This document shows positions 1-9,811 of a stretch of DNA of 40,544 nt, piece after piece (the first letter of the stretch is position 1; each line of letters opens with the position of its first letter). The notes below the pieces were generated by a model that saw only the letters and a list, made by a program, of their open reading frames with translations, was not told the DNA's origin and did not search any database. The DNA is from Burkholderiales bacterium (GTDB lineage Bacteria > Pseudomonadota > Gammaproteobacteria > Burkholderiales > Burkholderiaceae_D), in the NCBI GenBank assembly GCA_947451925.1, contig CANGAW010000026.1:1-40544 (forward strand), written 5' to 3'. The position numbers and the translations under genes are program-made.

Positions 1-615
1 GCACTGGCTGAAGCACTCGACACCTACATCCCGACACCAGAGCGTGCTGTTGACGGCGCGTTCCTGCTGCCAGTGGAAGACGTGTTCTCGATCTCGGGTC
101 GCGGCACGGTTGTGACCGGTCGTATCGAGCGCGGCATCGTCAAGGTCGGCGAAGAGATTGAAATCGTCGGTATCCGCGACACCCAGAAATCGACTTGCAC
201 GGGCGTGGAAATGTTCCGCAAGCTGCTCGATCAAGGTCAGGCAGGCGACAACGTTGGCGTGCTGCTGCGCGGCACCAAGCGGGAAGACGTCGAGCGCGGC
301 CAAGTATTGGCCAAGCCAGGTTCGATCAAGCCACACAAGCATTTCACCGGCGAGATCTATGTGCTGTCGAAAGACGAGGGTGGTCGTCATACCCCGTTCT
401 TCAACAACTACCGCCCACAGTTCTACTTCCGTACCACCGATGTAACCGGTGCGATTGAACTGCCAGAAGGCAAAGAAATGGTTATGCCAGGCGACAACGT
501 GTCGATCACCGTGAAGCTGATCAACCCGATTGCGATGGAAGAAGGTCTGCGTTTCGCGATTCGCGAAGGCGGCCGTACTGTTGGCGCCGGTGTGGTTGCC
601 AAGATCATCGAATAA
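1..615 (+). CDS. tuf: Elongation factor Tu, C-terminal half (5' end outside window)
   Basis: EF-Tu delivers aminoacyl-tRNA to the ribosome as a GTP complex. The frame is open from base 1 and gives 204 residues, about half of the usual 396, so the GTPase domain lies upstream of the window. Domain II is recognised by [12 protein letters not shown] and domain III by [22 protein letters not shown] and the end [10 protein letters not shown]. The stop is followed by a 10-bp hairpin (628-653) and, 59 nt on, by rpsJ. That places it at the end of a str-type operon. Whether a second tuf copy exists elsewhere cannot be seen here. Confidence 0.98.
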   Translation, partial: ALAEALDTYIPTPERAVDGAFLLPVEDVFSISGRGTVVTGRIERGIVKVGEEIEIVGIRDTQKSTCTGVEMFRKLLDQGQAGDNVGVLLRGTKREDVERGQVLAKPGSIKPHKHFTGEIYVLSKDEGGRHTPFFNNYRPQFYFRTTDVTGAIELPEGKEMVMPGDNVSITVKLINPIAMEEGLRFAIREGGRTVGAGVVAKIIE

Positions 616-627
616 TAAAACCATCAT

Positions 628-663
628 GCCGTGAGCGAAACCTCGCTCACGGCTCGCTCTTTT
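628..663 (+). terminator. Hairpin between tuf and rpsJ, possible leaky terminator or processing site
   Basis: A perfect 10-bp inverted repeat (GCCGTGAGCG at 628-637, CGCTCACGGC at 644-653) encloses a 6-nt loop and is followed by TCGCTCTTTT. The T run is interrupted, so termination may be partial. It ends directly before the rpsJ Shine-Dalgarno AAGGAAG (664-670). Confidence 0.5.
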
Positions 664-674
664 AAGGAAGCATC

Positions 675-995
675 ATGGAAAAGCAGGAAAAGCAAAAGAT
701 CCGTATTCGTCTCAAAGCGTTTGATTATAAGTTGATCGATCAGTCAGCACTTGAAATCGTTGAGACCGCCAAGCGCACTGGTGCTGTTGTCAAAGGCCCG
801 GTGCCACTGCCTACACGTATTCAGCGTTGGGACGTTCTGCGTTCGCCGCACGTGAACAAAACGTCGCGCGACCAGTTCGAGATTCGTACCCACCAGCGTC
901 TGATGGACATCGTGGATCCTACCGACAAGACAGTCGATGCGCTGATGAAGCTGGACTTGCCAGCTGGCGTAGACGTCGAAATCAAACTGCAATAA
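675..995 (+). CDS. rpsJ: 30S ribosomal protein S10
   Basis: S10 is a small-subunit head protein that also acts as NusE in transcription antitermination. The 106-residue product carries the S10 hallmarks [18 protein letters not shown] near the N terminus and [17 protein letters not shown] in the tRNA-facing loop. The start at ATG 675 is supported by AAGGAAG at 664-670. The N terminus [11 protein letters not shown] is about three residues longer than the common betaproteobacterial MQNQKIRI form. The gene sits alone between a hairpin after tuf and a strong promoter before rplC, so it is probably co-transcribed with tuf rather than with rplC. Confidence 0.98.
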   Translation: MEKQEKQKIRIRLKAFDYKLIDQSALEIVETAKRTGAVVKGPVPLPTRIQRWDVLRSPHVNKTSRDQFEIRTHQRLMDIVDPTDKTVDALMKLDLPAGVDVEIKLQ

Positions 996-1027
996 TTCGG
1001 TGGTGTGGGCGGGCCTGCATTTTCTTC

Positions 1028-1056
1028 TTGTAGGCTTGCTGTTCCCACGCTATAAT
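1028..1056 (+). promoter_or_regulatory. Sigma70-type promoter upstream of rplC
   Basis: TTGTAG (1028-1033), a 17-bp spacer and a perfect TATAAT (1051-1056) lie in the 161-bp gap between rpsJ and rplC. The predicted start near 1063 would give a leader of about 94 nt before the rplC ATG. The leader holds short inverted repeats (GCCG/CGGC near 1058, ACGC/GCGT near 1087-1101). Prediction only. Confidence 0.62.
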
Positions 1057-1156
1057 CGCCGGCTTCGGCAAAAGTCCGTGAGTACACGCGATTTTTGCGT
1101 TTTAAGTTTCGTAAACATCAGCCCTGCCCAATCGTAGGCGGGAATGGAGAAATAAT

Positions 1157-1813
1157 ATGAGCCTAGGCCTTGTTGGTCGCAAGGTTGGTATGATGCGCAT
1201 CTTCACGGATGACGGGGATTCAATTCCTGTAACCGTGCTGGACGTGTCGAACAACCGCGTGACGCAAATCAAAACGCCTGAGACTGACGGTTACACAGCC
1301 GTTCAGGTCGCATACGGTCAACGTCGTGCATCGCGCGTGACGAAAGCTGCTGCCGGTCACCTCGCTAAAGCGGGTGTCGAAGCAGGTACCGTATTAAAAG
1401 AATTCCGTGTTGACGCATCCAAAGCTGCTGAGTTCAAGATGGGCGACGTAATAGCCGTCAGTCTGTTCGAAGCGGGTCAAATGGTTGACGTGCAGGGTGT
1501 GTCGATTGGTAAAGGCTATGCCGGTACCATCAAGCGTCACAACTTCGCATCAGGTCGTGCATCCCACGGTAACTCCCGCTCGCACAATGTGCCTGGCTCG
1601 ATCGGTATGGCGCAGGATCCAGGTCGCGTTTTCCCTGGTAAGCGCATGACCGGTCACATGGGCGACCAAACCAAAACCGTACAAAACCTTGAGATCGCTC
1701 GTGTCGATGCTGACCGTCAGCTGATCCTGGTTAAGGGTGCGGTTCCGGGTGCAAAAAATGGCCAAGTGGTCGTTTTGCCTGCTATCAAAACTAAAGCCAA
1801 GAAGGGAGCCTAA
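1157..1813 (+). CDS. rplC: 50S ribosomal protein L3
   Basis: L3 is an early-assembling 23S rRNA-binding protein whose extended loop reaches toward the peptidyl transferase centre. The 218-residue product begins [16 protein letters not shown] and has the loop signature [23 protein letters not shown] at about residues 149-171. That spacing matches the betaproteobacterial L3 rather than the E. coli version (SIGQNQTPG). GGAG at 1146-1149 supports ATG 1157. It is the first gene behind the promoter at 1028-1056 and is separated from rplD by 3 nt. Confidence 0.98.
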   Translation: MSLGLVGRKVGMMRIFTDDGDSIPVTVLDVSNNRVTQIKTPETDGYTAVQVAYGQRRASRVTKAAAGHLAKAGVEAGTVLKEFRVDASKAAEFKMGDVIAVSLFEAGQMVDVQGVSIGKGYAGTIKRHNFASGRASHGNSRSHNVPGSIGMAQDPGRVFPGKRMTGHMGDQTKTVQNLEIARVDADRQLILVKGAVPGAKNGQVVVLPAIKTKAKKGA

Positions 1814-1816
1814 GGT

Positions 1817-2437
1817 ATGGAACTCACGCTCCTGAATGCACAAGGTCAATCTGCTTCTAACGTTGCTGCGCCAGATACTATTTTTGGTCGCGACTACAAC
1901 GAAGCGCTGATCCATCAAGTGGTTGTTGCCTATCAGGCAAATGCTCGCAGTGGTAACCGCAAGCAGAAAGACCGCGAAGAAGTCCATCACACGACGAAAA
2001 AACCTTGGCGTCAAAAGGGCACCGGTCGTGCTCGCGCCGGTATGTCGTCGTCCCCGCTGTGGCGCGGAGGTGGTCGTATATTCCCGAACTCGCCTGACGA
2101 GAATTTCACGCACAAAGTTAACAAGAAGATGTATCGCGCAGGTCTCTGCTCGATTCTGTCCCAGTTGGCGCGTGAAGGTCGTTTGTCGATTGTTGAAGAC
2201 TTTACGGTTGAAGCACCAAAGACCAAGCTGCTATCGCAAAAGTTAAAGGTTATGGGTCTTGAGTCCGTACTGGTCATTACAGACAGTCTGGATGACAACC
2301 TGTTGCTGGCTTCACGCAACCTGCCGAACGTGCTGGTTTGCGAGCCGCGTCATGCTGACCCGGTGTCATTGGTGTTCTTCAAGAAAGTGCTGATCACCAA
2401 GCCGGCATTGGCCAAGATTGAGGAGATGCTGGCATGA
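1817..2437 (+). CDS. rplD: 50S ribosomal protein L4
   Basis: L4 binds 23S rRNA and lines the nascent-peptide tunnel. In E. coli it also represses its own operon through the S10 leader. The 206-residue product has the tunnel-loop region [30 protein letters not shown] at about residues 61-90, followed by the compact alpha/beta domain. The start ATG 1817 is 3 nt after rplC. Its stop overlaps the rplW start (ATGA, 2434-2437), which indicates translational coupling. Confidence 0.98.
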   Translation: MELTLLNAQGQSASNVAAPDTIFGRDYNEALIHQVVVAYQANARSGNRKQKDREEVHHTTKKPWRQKGTGRARAGMSSSPLWRGGGRIFPNSPDENFTHKVNKKMYRAGLCSILSQLAREGRLSIVEDFTVEAPKTKLLSQKLKVMGLESVLVITDSLDDNLLLASRNLPNVLVCEPRHADPVSLVFFKKVLITKPALAKIEEMLA

Positions 2438-2750
2438 ACGCAGTCGTCAAATTTACTGAAGAGCGCCTGATGAAGGTGTTGCTGGCTCCGGTCATTTCGG
2501 AAAAAGCCACTTTCGTTGCTGAGAAAAACGAGCAGGTCGTGTTTCTGGTTATGCCGGATGCAACCAAGCTTGAAATCAAAGCCGCTGTTGAAATGATGTT
2601 CAAAGTGCAGGTCGAGTCGGTGCAAGTAGCAAACCGTCCCGGCAAGGTCAAGCGCTCTGGCCGTTTCACTGGTCGTCGCAACCGTACCCGCCGTGCATTC
2701 GTTTGCCTGAAGCCCGGTCAGGAAATCAACTTCACCGAGGAGGCTAAATA

Positions 2751-2751
<1 letters not shown>
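2434..2751 (+). CDS. rplW: 50S ribosomal protein L23
   Basis: L23 sits at the peptide tunnel exit and docks trigger factor and SRP. The product is 105 residues with the family pattern [18 protein letters not shown] and [16 protein letters not shown]. The start ATG 2434 overlaps rplD by four bases. ATG 2470 (MKVLLAP) is a second in-frame candidate, but the overlap and homologous N termini favour the first. The stop overlaps the rplB start by one base (TAATG). Confidence 0.97.
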
Positions 2752-3578
<827 letters not shown>

Positions 3579-3588
3579 GGGATAAGAC

Positions 3589-3864
3589 ATGAGTCGTTCA
3601 CTAAAAAAAGGGCCGTTTTGCGACGCCCATCTGTTGAAAAAAGTCGAAGCTGCACAAGCCACTCGCGACAAGAAGCCAATCAAGACCTGGTCACGCCGTT
3701 CGACCGTCATGCCTGACTTCATCGGTCTGACGATTGCTGTGCACAATGGCAAGCAGCACGTGCCTGTGTATGTGTCCGAGAACATGGTTGGTCACAAGCT
3801 TGGTGAATTTGCGCTGACCCGCACGTTCAAGGGCCATGCCGCTGACAAGAAGGCTAAGAAATAA
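3589..3864 (+). CDS. rpsS: 30S ribosomal protein S19
   Basis: S19 lies in the 30S head with S13 and contacts the A-site region. The 91-residue product begins [15 protein letters not shown] and contains [37 protein letters not shown] and a lysine-rich end, all family hallmarks. GGGATAAG before ATG 3589 serves as ribosome-binding site. rplV follows after 6 nt. Confidence 0.99.
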   Translation: MSRSLKKGPFCDAHLLKKVEAAQATRDKKPIKTWSRRSTVMPDFIGLTIAVHNGKQHVPVYVSENMVGHKLGEFALTRTFKGHAADKKAKK

Positions 3865-3870
3865 GGTCCG

Positions 3871-4203
3871 ATGATGGAAACTAAAGCTATCCTCCGCAGC
3901 GTGCGCCTGTCTGCTCAAAAGGGCCGCCTGGTCGCTGATCTGATCCGCGGCCAGAAAGTCGAGCAAGCGCTCAACATCCTGACATTCAGCCCGAAAAAAG
4001 GCGCAGTCATTATCAAGAAAGTGTTGGAGTCCGCAATTGCGAACGCCGAACACAATGATGGCGCCGATATTGACGAGTTGAAAGTCACGACCATCTATGT
4101 CGAAAAGGCAGCTGTACTGAAGCGGTTTACCGCTCGCGCCAAAGGCCGTGGTGATCGTATTTCCAAACAATCCTGTCACATCTTTGTGACAGTCGGTAAC
4201 TAA
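3871..4203 (+). CDS. rplV: 50S ribosomal protein L22
   Basis: L22 lines the narrowest part of the nascent-peptide tunnel through a long beta-hairpin. The 110-residue product carries the N-terminal pattern [23 protein letters not shown] and the hairpin tip region [20 protein letters not shown]. Two adjacent ATG codons (3871 and 3874) are possible; AAGG at 3863-3866 fits the first slightly better. rpsC follows after 10 nt. Confidence 0.98.
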   Translation: MMETKAILRSVRLSAQKGRLVADLIRGQKVEQALNILTFSPKKGAVIIKKVLESAIANAEHNDGADIDELKVTTIYVEKAAVLKRFTARAKGRGDRISKQSCHIFVTVGN

Positions 4204-4213
4204 GGGAGTCACG

Positions 4214-5071
4214 ATGGGTCAAAAAATACATCCAACCGGCTTCCGTCTTGCCGTTACCCGTAACTGGGGCTCACGCTGGTATGCAGGCAATAGTAATTTT
4301 GCCAGCATGCTGCTGGAAGATCTGGCAGTTCGTGACTTCCTGAAGAAAAAGCTGAAGAACGCATCCGTTGGTCGCGTTCTGATCGAGCGTCCTGCAAAGA
4401 ACGCACGCATTACGATTTTCAGCTCGCGTCCAGGCGTGGTTATTGGTAAAAAAGGCGAGGACATCGAAGTACTGAAGTCAGCGCTGGCCAAGATGATGGG
4501 CGTGCCTGTGCATGTCAACATCGAAGAAATTCGCAAGCCTGAAACCGATGCACAACTGATCGCTGATTCGATCGCTCAGCAACTTGAAAAACGTATCATG
4601 TTCCGCCGCGCGATGAAACGCGCGATGCAAAACGCGATGCGTCTGGGTGCTCAGGGCATCAAGATCATGTCGTCAGGTCGTTTGAATGGCATCGAAATTG
4701 CCCGTACCGAGTGGTATCGCGAAGGTCGTGTGCCACTGCACACCCTGCGCGCTGATATCGACTACGGTTTTGGTGAAGCAGAAACCACCTACGGCATCAT
4801 TGGTATCAAGGTTTGGGTTTACAAAGGCGATCGTCTGGCCAATGGCGAGACACCAGTGGTTGAAGTTGCCGGTGACGACAAGCGCGAACGTCGTGCTCCA
4901 CGTCGCGATGATGGCAAGCCAGCTGCGCGTCCTGCTCGTACCAAGCGTCCTGAAGGTTCATCTCCCGTTGGAGTAGCAGCTACCGCCGGTGATGCGGCAA
5001 CTGCGGCTAAACGGGTTCGCGCCAAGAAGGCAGACGCACCAGCTGCGCCGGCTGAGAAGGCAGGAGAATAA
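4214..5071 (+). CDS. rpsC: 30S ribosomal protein S3 with long Ala/Lys-rich tail
   Basis: S3 forms part of the mRNA entry tunnel of the 30S head. The product begins [14 protein letters not shown], has a type II KH domain with [13 protein letters not shown] at about residues 75-87, and a C-terminal domain with [18 protein letters not shown]. At 285 residues it is about 50 longer than E. coli S3 (233). The extra C terminus, from about residue 212, is a low-complexity Ala/Arg/Lys/Pro segment ([16 protein letters not shown] and [16 protein letters not shown]). Such tails are seen in other Burkholderiales and are likely disordered. rplP starts 2 nt after the stop. Confidence 0.98.
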   Translation: MGQKIHPTGFRLAVTRNWGSRWYAGNSNFASMLLEDLAVRDFLKKKLKNASVGRVLIERPAKNARITIFSSRPGVVIGKKGEDIEVLKSALAKMMGVPVHVNIEEIRKPETDAQLIADSIAQQLEKRIMFRRAMKRAMQNAMRLGAQGIKIMSSGRLNGIEIARTEWYREGRVPLHTLRADIDYGFGEAETTYGIIGIKVWVYKGDRLANGETPVVEVAGDDKRERRAPRRDDGKPAARPARTKRPEGSSPVGVAATAGDAATAAKRVRAKKADAPAAPAEKAGE

Positions 5072-5073
5072 AA

Positions 5074-5493
5074 ATGCTGCAACCAGCACGCAGAAAATAT
5101 CGCAAAGAGCAAAAAGGCCGCAACAAGGGCATCTCGCATGACCGCGGCACTGGCGTATCGTTCGGCGAATTTGGCTTGAAAGCAATCGGCCGTGGTCGTT
5201 TGACCGCACGCCAGATTGAAGCTGCTCGTCGCGCGATGACCCGTCATATCAAACGTGGCGGTCGTATCTGGATCCGTATTTTCCCGGACAAGCCGATTTC
5301 ACAGAAGCCTGCTGAAGTCCGTATGGGTAACGGTAAAGGTAATCCGGAGTACTACGTGGCTGAGATTCAGCCAGGCAAAGTGCTGTACGAGATGGATGGT
5401 GTCGATGAGGCGCTGGCGCGCGAGGCTTTCCGCCTGGCTGCTGCCAAGTTGCCACTGTTGACGACCTTCGTTGTGCGTCAAGTCGGCCAATAA
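5074..5493 (+). CDS. rplP: 50S ribosomal protein L16
   Basis: L16 is a late-assembling protein at the A-site side of the large subunit. The 139-residue product opens [19 protein letters not shown] and contains [15 protein letters not shown] and the [16 protein letters not shown] signature (about residues 84-99). That last region includes the equivalent of the arginine that is hydroxylated in some bacteria. The gene is coupled to rpsC (2-nt gap) and followed by rpmC after 10 nt. Confidence 0.99.
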   Translation: MLQPARRKYRKEQKGRNKGISHDRGTGVSFGEFGLKAIGRGRLTARQIEAARRAMTRHIKRGGRIWIRIFPDKPISQKPAEVRMGNGKGNPEYYVAEIQPGKVLYEMDGVDEALAREAFRLAAAKLPLLTTFVVRQVGQ

Positions 5494-5503
5494 GGGGCAA
5501 GTA

Positions 5504-5695
5504 ATGAAAGCATCTGAACTCCAAGGCAAAGATCAGGCAGCGCTCGCAAAAGAGCTCAATGACCTGTTGAAGGCCCAATTTGGTCTGCGCATGCAGATCG
5601 CGACGCAACAACTGAACAACACGTCCCAGTTGAAAAAAGTGCGCCGTGATATCGCTCGCGTAAAGACGGTCATCAATCAGAAGGATGGTCAATAA
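5504..5695 (+). CDS. rpmC: 50S ribosomal protein L29
   Basis: L29 binds near the tunnel exit beside L23. The 63-residue helical product starts [19 protein letters not shown] and ends with the [16 protein letters not shown] helix. The reading frame extends 11 codons upstream into rplP, but ATG 5504, preceded by AAGGGGCAAGTA, matches the family length. The stop overlaps the rpsQ start (TAATG). Confidence 0.97.
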   Translation: MKASELQGKDQAALAKELNDLLKAQFGLRMQIATQQLNNTSQLKKVRRDIARVKTVINQKDGQ

Positions 5696-5967
5696 TGAAT
5701 GAACCAGTCAAACTAGCGCTCAAGCGCACGTTGGTTGGCACTGTGGTTTCCGACAAAATGGAGAAAACCGTAACAGTGTTGATCGAGCGTCGCGTTCGTC
5801 ACCCGCTTTACGGCAAGATCATTGTGCGTTCGAATAAGTACCATGCACACAATGAAGGTAATGTTGCTAAAGAAGGTGACATGGTTGAAATTCAGGAAGG
5901 TCGTCCTATCTCGAAGACCAAGGCCTGGACCGTGACCCGTATTTTGCAGCAATCGCAAGTCGTATAA
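5695..5967 (+). CDS. rpsQ: 30S ribosomal protein S17
   Basis: S17 is a primary 16S rRNA-binding protein with an OB fold. The 90-residue product has [31 protein letters not shown] and the end [16 protein letters not shown], both diagnostic. It is the last gene of the S10 block; the next gene, rplN, is 205 nt away behind a promoter-like region. Confidence 0.98.
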   Translation: MNEPVKLALKRTLVGTVVSDKMEKTVTVLIERRVRHPLYGKIIVRSNKYHAHNEGNVAKEGDMVEIQEGRPISKTKAWTVTRILQQSQVV

Positions 5968-5972
5968 ATAAC

Positions 5973-6009
5973 TTGCACGCCCGGCATTAAGTCGTGCATA
6001 ATGTCGGGC
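5973..6009 (+). promoter_or_regulatory. Candidate spc-operon promoter overlapped by an 11-bp palindrome
   Basis: TTGCAC (5973-5978), an 18-bp spacer and CATAAT (5997-6002) form a plausible sigma70 promoter in the rpsQ-rplN gap, the position of the spc promoter in E. coli. An inverted repeat (GCCCGGCATTA at 5979-5989, TAATGTCGGGC at 5999-6009; one G-U pair if RNA) fills the spacer and covers the -10 box. No T tract follows, so it does not look like a terminator. The leader to rplN (about 6009-6172) also has a 7-bp stem, 6026-6032 with 6070-6076. Confidence 0.5.
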
Positions 6010-6172
6010 TTCCCTGCTGATTTGTGGTTGGGAGTCGAATTAGTTTTAAAAGCTCGTAGTTTTTGTCCACCCAATCGGCGCTTCCAGAATATCGGACCTG
6101 CTGGCGGGACCAAGACTGACCGTGATAACGCATTGTGCGAAGTTAACGGATTAAGTTGGGAAAGAAAAAATC

Positions 6173-6541
6173 ATGATTCAAACTGAAAGCCGGCTAGAAG
6201 TGGCCGACAACACGGGTGCGCGTGAAGTCATGTGCATCAAGGTGCTCGGCGGTTCAAAGCGCCGTTATGCAGGTATTGGCGATGTGATTAAAGTCACTGT
6301 CAAAGTTGCTGCGCCACGTGGTCGCGTCAAAAAAGGCGAGATCTATAACGCGGTTGTTGTGCGTACTGCCAAGGGTGTTCGTCGTCAAGACGGTTCCCTG
6401 GTTCGCTTTGATGGCAATGCAGCTGTATTGCTTAATGCAAAGCTCGAGCCGATCGGCACGCGCATCTTCGGACCGGTCACTCGTGAGCTGCGCACTGAGC
6501 GCTTCATGAAGATCGTTTCCTTAGCGCCTGAAGTTCTGTAA
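6173..6541 (+). CDS. rplN: 50S ribosomal protein L14
   Basis: L14 lies at the subunit interface and contributes to intersubunit bridges. The 122-residue product begins [27 protein letters not shown] and ends with GPVTRELR and [11 protein letters not shown]. These are the full-length family ends. It is the first gene of the spc block and is followed by rplX after 9 nt. Confidence 0.99.
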   Translation: MIQTESRLEVADNTGAREVMCIKVLGGSKRRYAGIGDVIKVTVKVAAPRGRVKKGEIYNAVVVRTAKGVRRQDGSLVRFDGNAAVLLNAKLEPIGTRIFGPVTRELRTERFMKIVSLAPEVL

Positions 6542-6550
6542 GGAGTCGTC

Positions 6551-6865
6551 ATGGATAAGATTAAAGCAAAGGACGAAGTCATTGTCCTGACTGGCAAGGA
6601 TAAGGGCAAGCGCGGTGTGGTTACTCAGCGCGTCGGTACTGACCACCTCGTTGTGGACGGTATCAACATCGCCAAAAAGGCGGTTAAGCCAAATCCGATG
6701 TCGGGTGTGACTGGTGGCATCGTTGATAAGTTGATGCCGATTCATGTGTCTAACGTTGCGTTGTTCAATGCAGCGACAGGCAAGGCAGATCGCGTGGGCA
6801 TTAAGCTCGTGGACGGTAAAAAAGTCCGCGTGTTCAAGTCCAGCGGTGAAGTCGTGAAGGCGTAA
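6551..6865 (+). CDS. rplX: 50S ribosomal protein L24
   Basis: L24 is an assembly-initiating 23S rRNA-binding protein. The 104-residue product has the KOW motif [19 protein letters not shown] at about residues 6-24 and the conserved [17 protein letters not shown] segment [19 protein letters not shown] precedes ATG 6551. The gene is 6 nt upstream of rplE. Confidence 0.98.
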   Translation: MDKIKAKDEVIVLTGKDKGKRGVVTQRVGTDHLVVDGINIAKKAVKPNPMSGVTGGIVDKLMPIHVSNVALFNAATGKADRVGIKLVDGKKVRVFKSSGEVVKA

Positions 6866-6871
6866 AGGACT

Positions 6872-7411
6872 ATGGCCCGTTTCCAAGAGTTTTATAAAGA
6901 AAAAGTCGTTGCTGACCTGACAGCCAAATTTGGCTACAAGTCGGCAATGGAAGTGCCGCGCATTCTGAAGATCACCCTGAATATGGGTTTGTCTGAAGCA
7001 GTAGCAGACAAAAAGATCATTGAGCATGCTGTTGGTGACTTGACCAAAATTGCTGGCCAAAAGCCAGTGGTGACCAAGGCTCGCAAAGCTATCGCCGGCT
7101 TCAAAATCCGTGAAGGTTATCCGATCGGTTGCATGGTGACTTTGCGTGGTTCGCGGATGTATGAATTCCTTGATCGCCTGACGACAGTTGCGCTGCCTCG
7201 CGTACGTGACTTCCGTGGTGTGTCGGGTCGTGCATTTGACGGTCGCGGCAACTACAACATCGGTGTGAAAGAGCAGATCATTTTCCCCGAGATCGAGTAC
7301 GACAAGATTGATGCGCTGCGCGGTATGAATATCAGTATCACCACGACAGCGAAGACCGACGACGAAGCAAAAGCGCTTCTCGCCGCATTTAAATTCCCGT
7401 TCAGAAACTGA
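6872..7411 (+). CDS. rplE: 50S ribosomal protein L5
   Basis: L5 binds 5S rRNA and forms intersubunit bridges in the central protuberance. The 179-residue product has [32 protein letters not shown] and the end [24 protein letters not shown], all typical. AAAGGAC precedes ATG 6872. In E. coli the S8 repressor site lies at the start of this gene; no equivalent structure was looked for in detail here. Confidence 0.98.
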   Translation: MARFQEFYKEKVVADLTAKFGYKSAMEVPRILKITLNMGLSEAVADKKIIEHAVGDLTKIAGQKPVVTKARKAIAGFKIREGYPIGCMVTLRGSRMYEFLDRLTTVALPRVRDFRGVSGRAFDGRGNYNIGVKEQIIFPEIEYDKIDALRGMNISITTTAKTDDEAKALLAAFKFPFRN

Positions 7412-7418
7412 GGCTGCC

Positions 7419-7724
7419 ATGGCAAAACTGGCACTGATTAACCGCGAAAAGAAGCGTGCTGACCTGGTGAAGAAATTCGCCGGTAAGCGTGCCGAATTGA
7501 AGGCGATCATCGAAGACCAATCGAAATCGGAAGAGGAGCGTTACGAAGCTCGCCTGAAGTTGCAGGCGCTGCCACGTAATTCGGCCCCAACCCGTCAGCG
7601 CAATCGTTGCGCACTGACCGGTCGTCCGCGCGGTACCTTCCGCAAGTTCGGCCTTGGCCGTACTAAGCTCCGTGAAATCGCCATGCGTGGCGAAATCCCG
7701 GGTATGACTAAAGCCAGCTGGTAA
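7419..7724 (+). CDS. rpsN: 30S ribosomal protein S14, zinc-independent long form
   Basis: S14 is a late-assembling 30S head protein. The 101-residue product is the long form without the paired CXXC motifs; its C-terminal half has [26 protein letters not shown]. It therefore does not depend on zinc. The gene lies 7 nt after rplE and 15 nt before rpsH. Confidence 0.98.
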   Translation: MAKLALINREKKRADLVKKFAGKRAELKAIIEDQSKSEEERYEARLKLQALPRNSAPTRQRNRCALTGRPRGTFRKFGLGRTKLREIAMRGEIPGMTKASW

Positions 7725-7739
7725 ATAGGAGAAGATGCG

Positions 7740-8135
7740 ATGAGTATGAGCGATCCTATTGCCGATATGCTGACCCGTATCCGCAATGCGCAGGTAGTTA
7801 ACAAGACTTCTGTAGCAATGCCTTCGTCAAAAATCAAGATCGCCATTGCGCGTGTCTTGAAAGATGAAGGTTATATCGAGGACTTCGCAGTTGTTGGCGA
7901 GTCAGCGAAACCAGAATTGAAAATTGGTCTGAAATATTATGCTGGCCGTCCAGTGATTGAGCGCATCGAACGCGTATCGCGTCCCGGTTTGCGTGTCTAT
8001 CGCGGCAAAGGCGATATTCCGACTGTGATGAACGGCCTTGGTGTCACCATCATCTCCACCCCGCAAGGTGTGATGACTGACCGCAAAGCGCGCGCTACCG
8101 GTACCGGTGGTGAAGTGCTCTGCTACGTGGCCTAA
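7740..8135 (+). CDS. rpsH: 30S ribosomal protein S8
   Basis: S8 binds helix 21 of 16S rRNA and in E. coli represses spc-operon translation. The 131-residue product reads [18 protein letters not shown] and ends with [22 protein letters not shown], the conserved C terminus. Two in-frame ATGs exist (7740, 7746). AGGAG at 7727-7731 lies 8 nt before the first, so 7740 is chosen. Confidence 0.98.
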   Translation: MSMSDPIADMLTRIRNAQVVNKTSVAMPSSKIKIAIARVLKDEGYIEDFAVVGESAKPELKIGLKYYAGRPVIERIERVSRPGLRVYRGKGDIPTVMNGLGVTIISTPQGVMTDRKARATGTGGEVLCYVA

Positions 8136-8150
8136 GAGAGGGAATTCAAC

Positions 8151-8684
8151 ATGTCACGTGTAGGTAAAATGCCAATCGCGATACCCAAGGGTGTCGAAGT
8201 AACGATTGCAGCAGATAAAGTCACTGTCAAAGGTGCGTTGGGTACATTGTCCCTGCCTTTGAATGGTCTGGTTCTGATCAAAAACGAAAACGACATCCTT
8301 ACTTTCGTAGCTGCCAATGACAGCCGCGAATCGAATGCGATGATGGGTACAGTGCGCGCTCTGGTCAATAACATGGTCAACGGCGTCAGCAAAGGCTTCG
8401 AAAAGAAGCTGACACTGGTTGGTGTGGGTTTCAAAGCTCAGGCTGCTGGTGAAAAGCTGAATCTGGCACTGGGCTTCTCGCATCCAGTCGTGCATCAAAT
8501 GCCAGCAGGCGTGAAGTGTGAAACACCAACGCCAACTGAAATTTTGATCAAAGGCATCGATCGTCAGCAGGTTGGCCAAGTCGCCGCTGAAGTTCGCGCT
8601 TATCGCAGCCCTGAGCCCTACAAAGGCAAAGGCGTCCGTTATTCGGACGAGGTTGTGGTGATCAAAGAAACCAAGAAGAAGTAA
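8151..8684 (+). CDS. rplF: 50S ribosomal protein L6
   Basis: L6 has two tandem RNA-binding domains near the sarcin-ricin loop. The 177-residue product starts [17 protein letters not shown] and carries the signature [16 protein letters not shown] at about residues 156-171. AGAGAGGGAAT upstream of ATG 8151 provides the ribosome-binding site. rplR follows after 12 nt. Confidence 0.98.
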   Translation: MSRVGKMPIAIPKGVEVTIAADKVTVKGALGTLSLPLNGLVLIKNENDILTFVAANDSRESNAMMGTVRALVNNMVNGVSKGFEKKLTLVGVGFKAQAAGEKLNLALGFSHPVVHQMPAGVKCETPTPTEILIKGIDRQQVGQVAAEVRAYRSPEPYKGKGVRYSDEVVVIKETKKK

Positions 8685-8696
8685 CAGGGGTTGAAC

Positions 8697-9059
8697 ATGG
8701 ACAAGAAAGAATCTCGTCTGCGCCGCTCGCGTCAAACGCGTGCCAAGATCGCAGAACTCAAGGTAAATCGCCTTGCCGTGCATCGTACCAACCTGCACAT
8801 TTACGCGAGCATCATCGCTCCGGACGCAACTGTCCTGGCGAGTGCTTCGACCGCAGAGGCAGAGGTCCGCAAGGAACTCGCCGGTCAATCAGGCAAGGGC
8901 GGCAACACTGCTGCTGCAACCTTGGTTGGCAAGCGCGTTGCAGAGAAAGCACTGAAAGCCGGTATCGCTGAAGTTGCATTCGATCGCTCTGGTTTCCGTT
9001 ATCACGGTCGCGTTAAGGCAGTTGCCGAAGCCGCTCGTGAAGCCGGTCTGAAGTTCTAA
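8697..9059 (+). CDS. rplR: 50S ribosomal protein L18
   Basis: L18 binds 5S rRNA together with L5. The 120-residue product begins [18 protein letters not shown] and has [16 protein letters not shown] and the C-terminal [22 protein letters not shown]. An in-frame TTG two codons earlier (8691) is possible, but ATG 8697 with CAGGGG upstream gives the standard length. The basic N terminus is normal for this family. Confidence 0.98.
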   Translation: MDKKESRLRRSRQTRAKIAELKVNRLAVHRTNLHIYASIIAPDATVLASASTAEAEVRKELAGQSGKGGNTAAATLVGKRVAEKALKAGIAEVAFDRSGFRYHGRVKAVAEAAREAGLKF

Positions 9060-9071
9060 GGAAGAATCGTT

Positions 9072-9590
9072 ATGGCAAAAATGAGCCCGAAGATGCAAAG
9101 CGACAAGCCTGATGACGGCATGCGCGAGAAAATGATTGCGGTTAACCGTGTCACCAAGGTGGTGAAGGGTGGCCGTATTATGGGATTCGCGGCTTTGGCC
9201 GTAGTTGGTGATGGTGATGGTCGTATCGGCATGGGCAAAGGCAAATCGAAAGAAGTGCCGGTAGCTGTGCAGAAGGCCATGGAAGAAGCCCGTCGCAAGA
9301 TGATCAAGGTAACGTTGAAAAACGGTACTTTGCAACACACAGTCAGCGGCAAGCACGGCGCCTCATCAGTGATGATGATTCCCGCTAAAGACGGTACTGG
9401 CGTTATCGCCGGCGGCCCGATGCGCGCAATTTTCGAGGTAATGGGCGTAACCAACGTGGTGGCAAAGTCGAATGGCTCAACCAACCCGTACAACATGGTT
9501 CGTGCAACCTTGAATGGCCTGGCTAAGATGAATACCCCGTCCGAAATCGCTGCGAAGCGCGGTAAGACGGTTGAAGAAATCCTGAGCTAA
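9072..9590 (+). CDS. rpsE: 30S ribosomal protein S5
   Basis: S5 lies at the mRNA entry side and affects decoding accuracy. The 172-residue product has the N-terminal S5 domain with [25 protein letters not shown] at about residues 25-49 and the GIGKGKAKEV-like [14 protein letters not shown]. The C-terminal domain contains [28 protein letters not shown] precedes the ATG. rpmD follows after 10 nt. Confidence 0.98.
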   Translation: MAKMSPKMQSDKPDDGMREKMIAVNRVTKVVKGGRIMGFAALAVVGDGDGRIGMGKGKSKEVPVAVQKAMEEARRKMIKVTLKNGTLQHTVSGKHGASSVMMIPAKDGTGVIAGGPMRAIFEVMGVTNVVAKSNGSTNPYNMVRATLNGLAKMNTPSEIAAKRGKTVEEILS

Positions 9591-9600
9591 GGCGGGCAAG

Positions 9601-9786
9601 ATGACAACGACAAATAAAGTCAAAGTTACGTTGGTAAAAGGTCTGATCGGAACTCGCGAGTCACATCGCGCAACCGTTCGTGGTCTGGGTCTGCGCGGCA
9701 TCAACTCGGTATCCGAGTTGGAAGATACGCCATCAGTGCGCGGCATGATTAACAAAGTATCGTATCTCGTGAAAGTGGTGTCGTAA
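9601..9786 (+). CDS. rpmD: 50S ribosomal protein L30
   Basis: L30 is a small 23S rRNA-binding protein absent from some bacteria. The 61-residue product shows [30 protein letters not shown] with the typical LGLR core and the [10 protein letters not shown] end. It lies between rpsE and rplO as in other Proteobacteria. Confidence 0.97.
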   Translation: MTTTNKVKVTLVKGLIGTRESHRATVRGLGLRGINSVSELEDTPSVRGMINKVSYLVKVVS

Positions 9787-9811
9787 GCATCGCTTGCGAA
9801 CGGAGCAAATC

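Noticed and set aside
6001..6186. 61-codon plus-strand frame in the rpsQ-rplN gap
   Set aside because: Its ATG lies inside the candidate -10 region and palindrome, there is no Shine-Dalgarno, and the frame runs into the rplN start; more likely a leader region.
6521..7510. 329-codon open frame on the minus strand
   Set aside because: It is the shadow of rplX, rplE and rpsN, which are unmistakable on the plus strand; the minus product has no recognisable domain and a His/Thr-rich composition typical of antisense frames.
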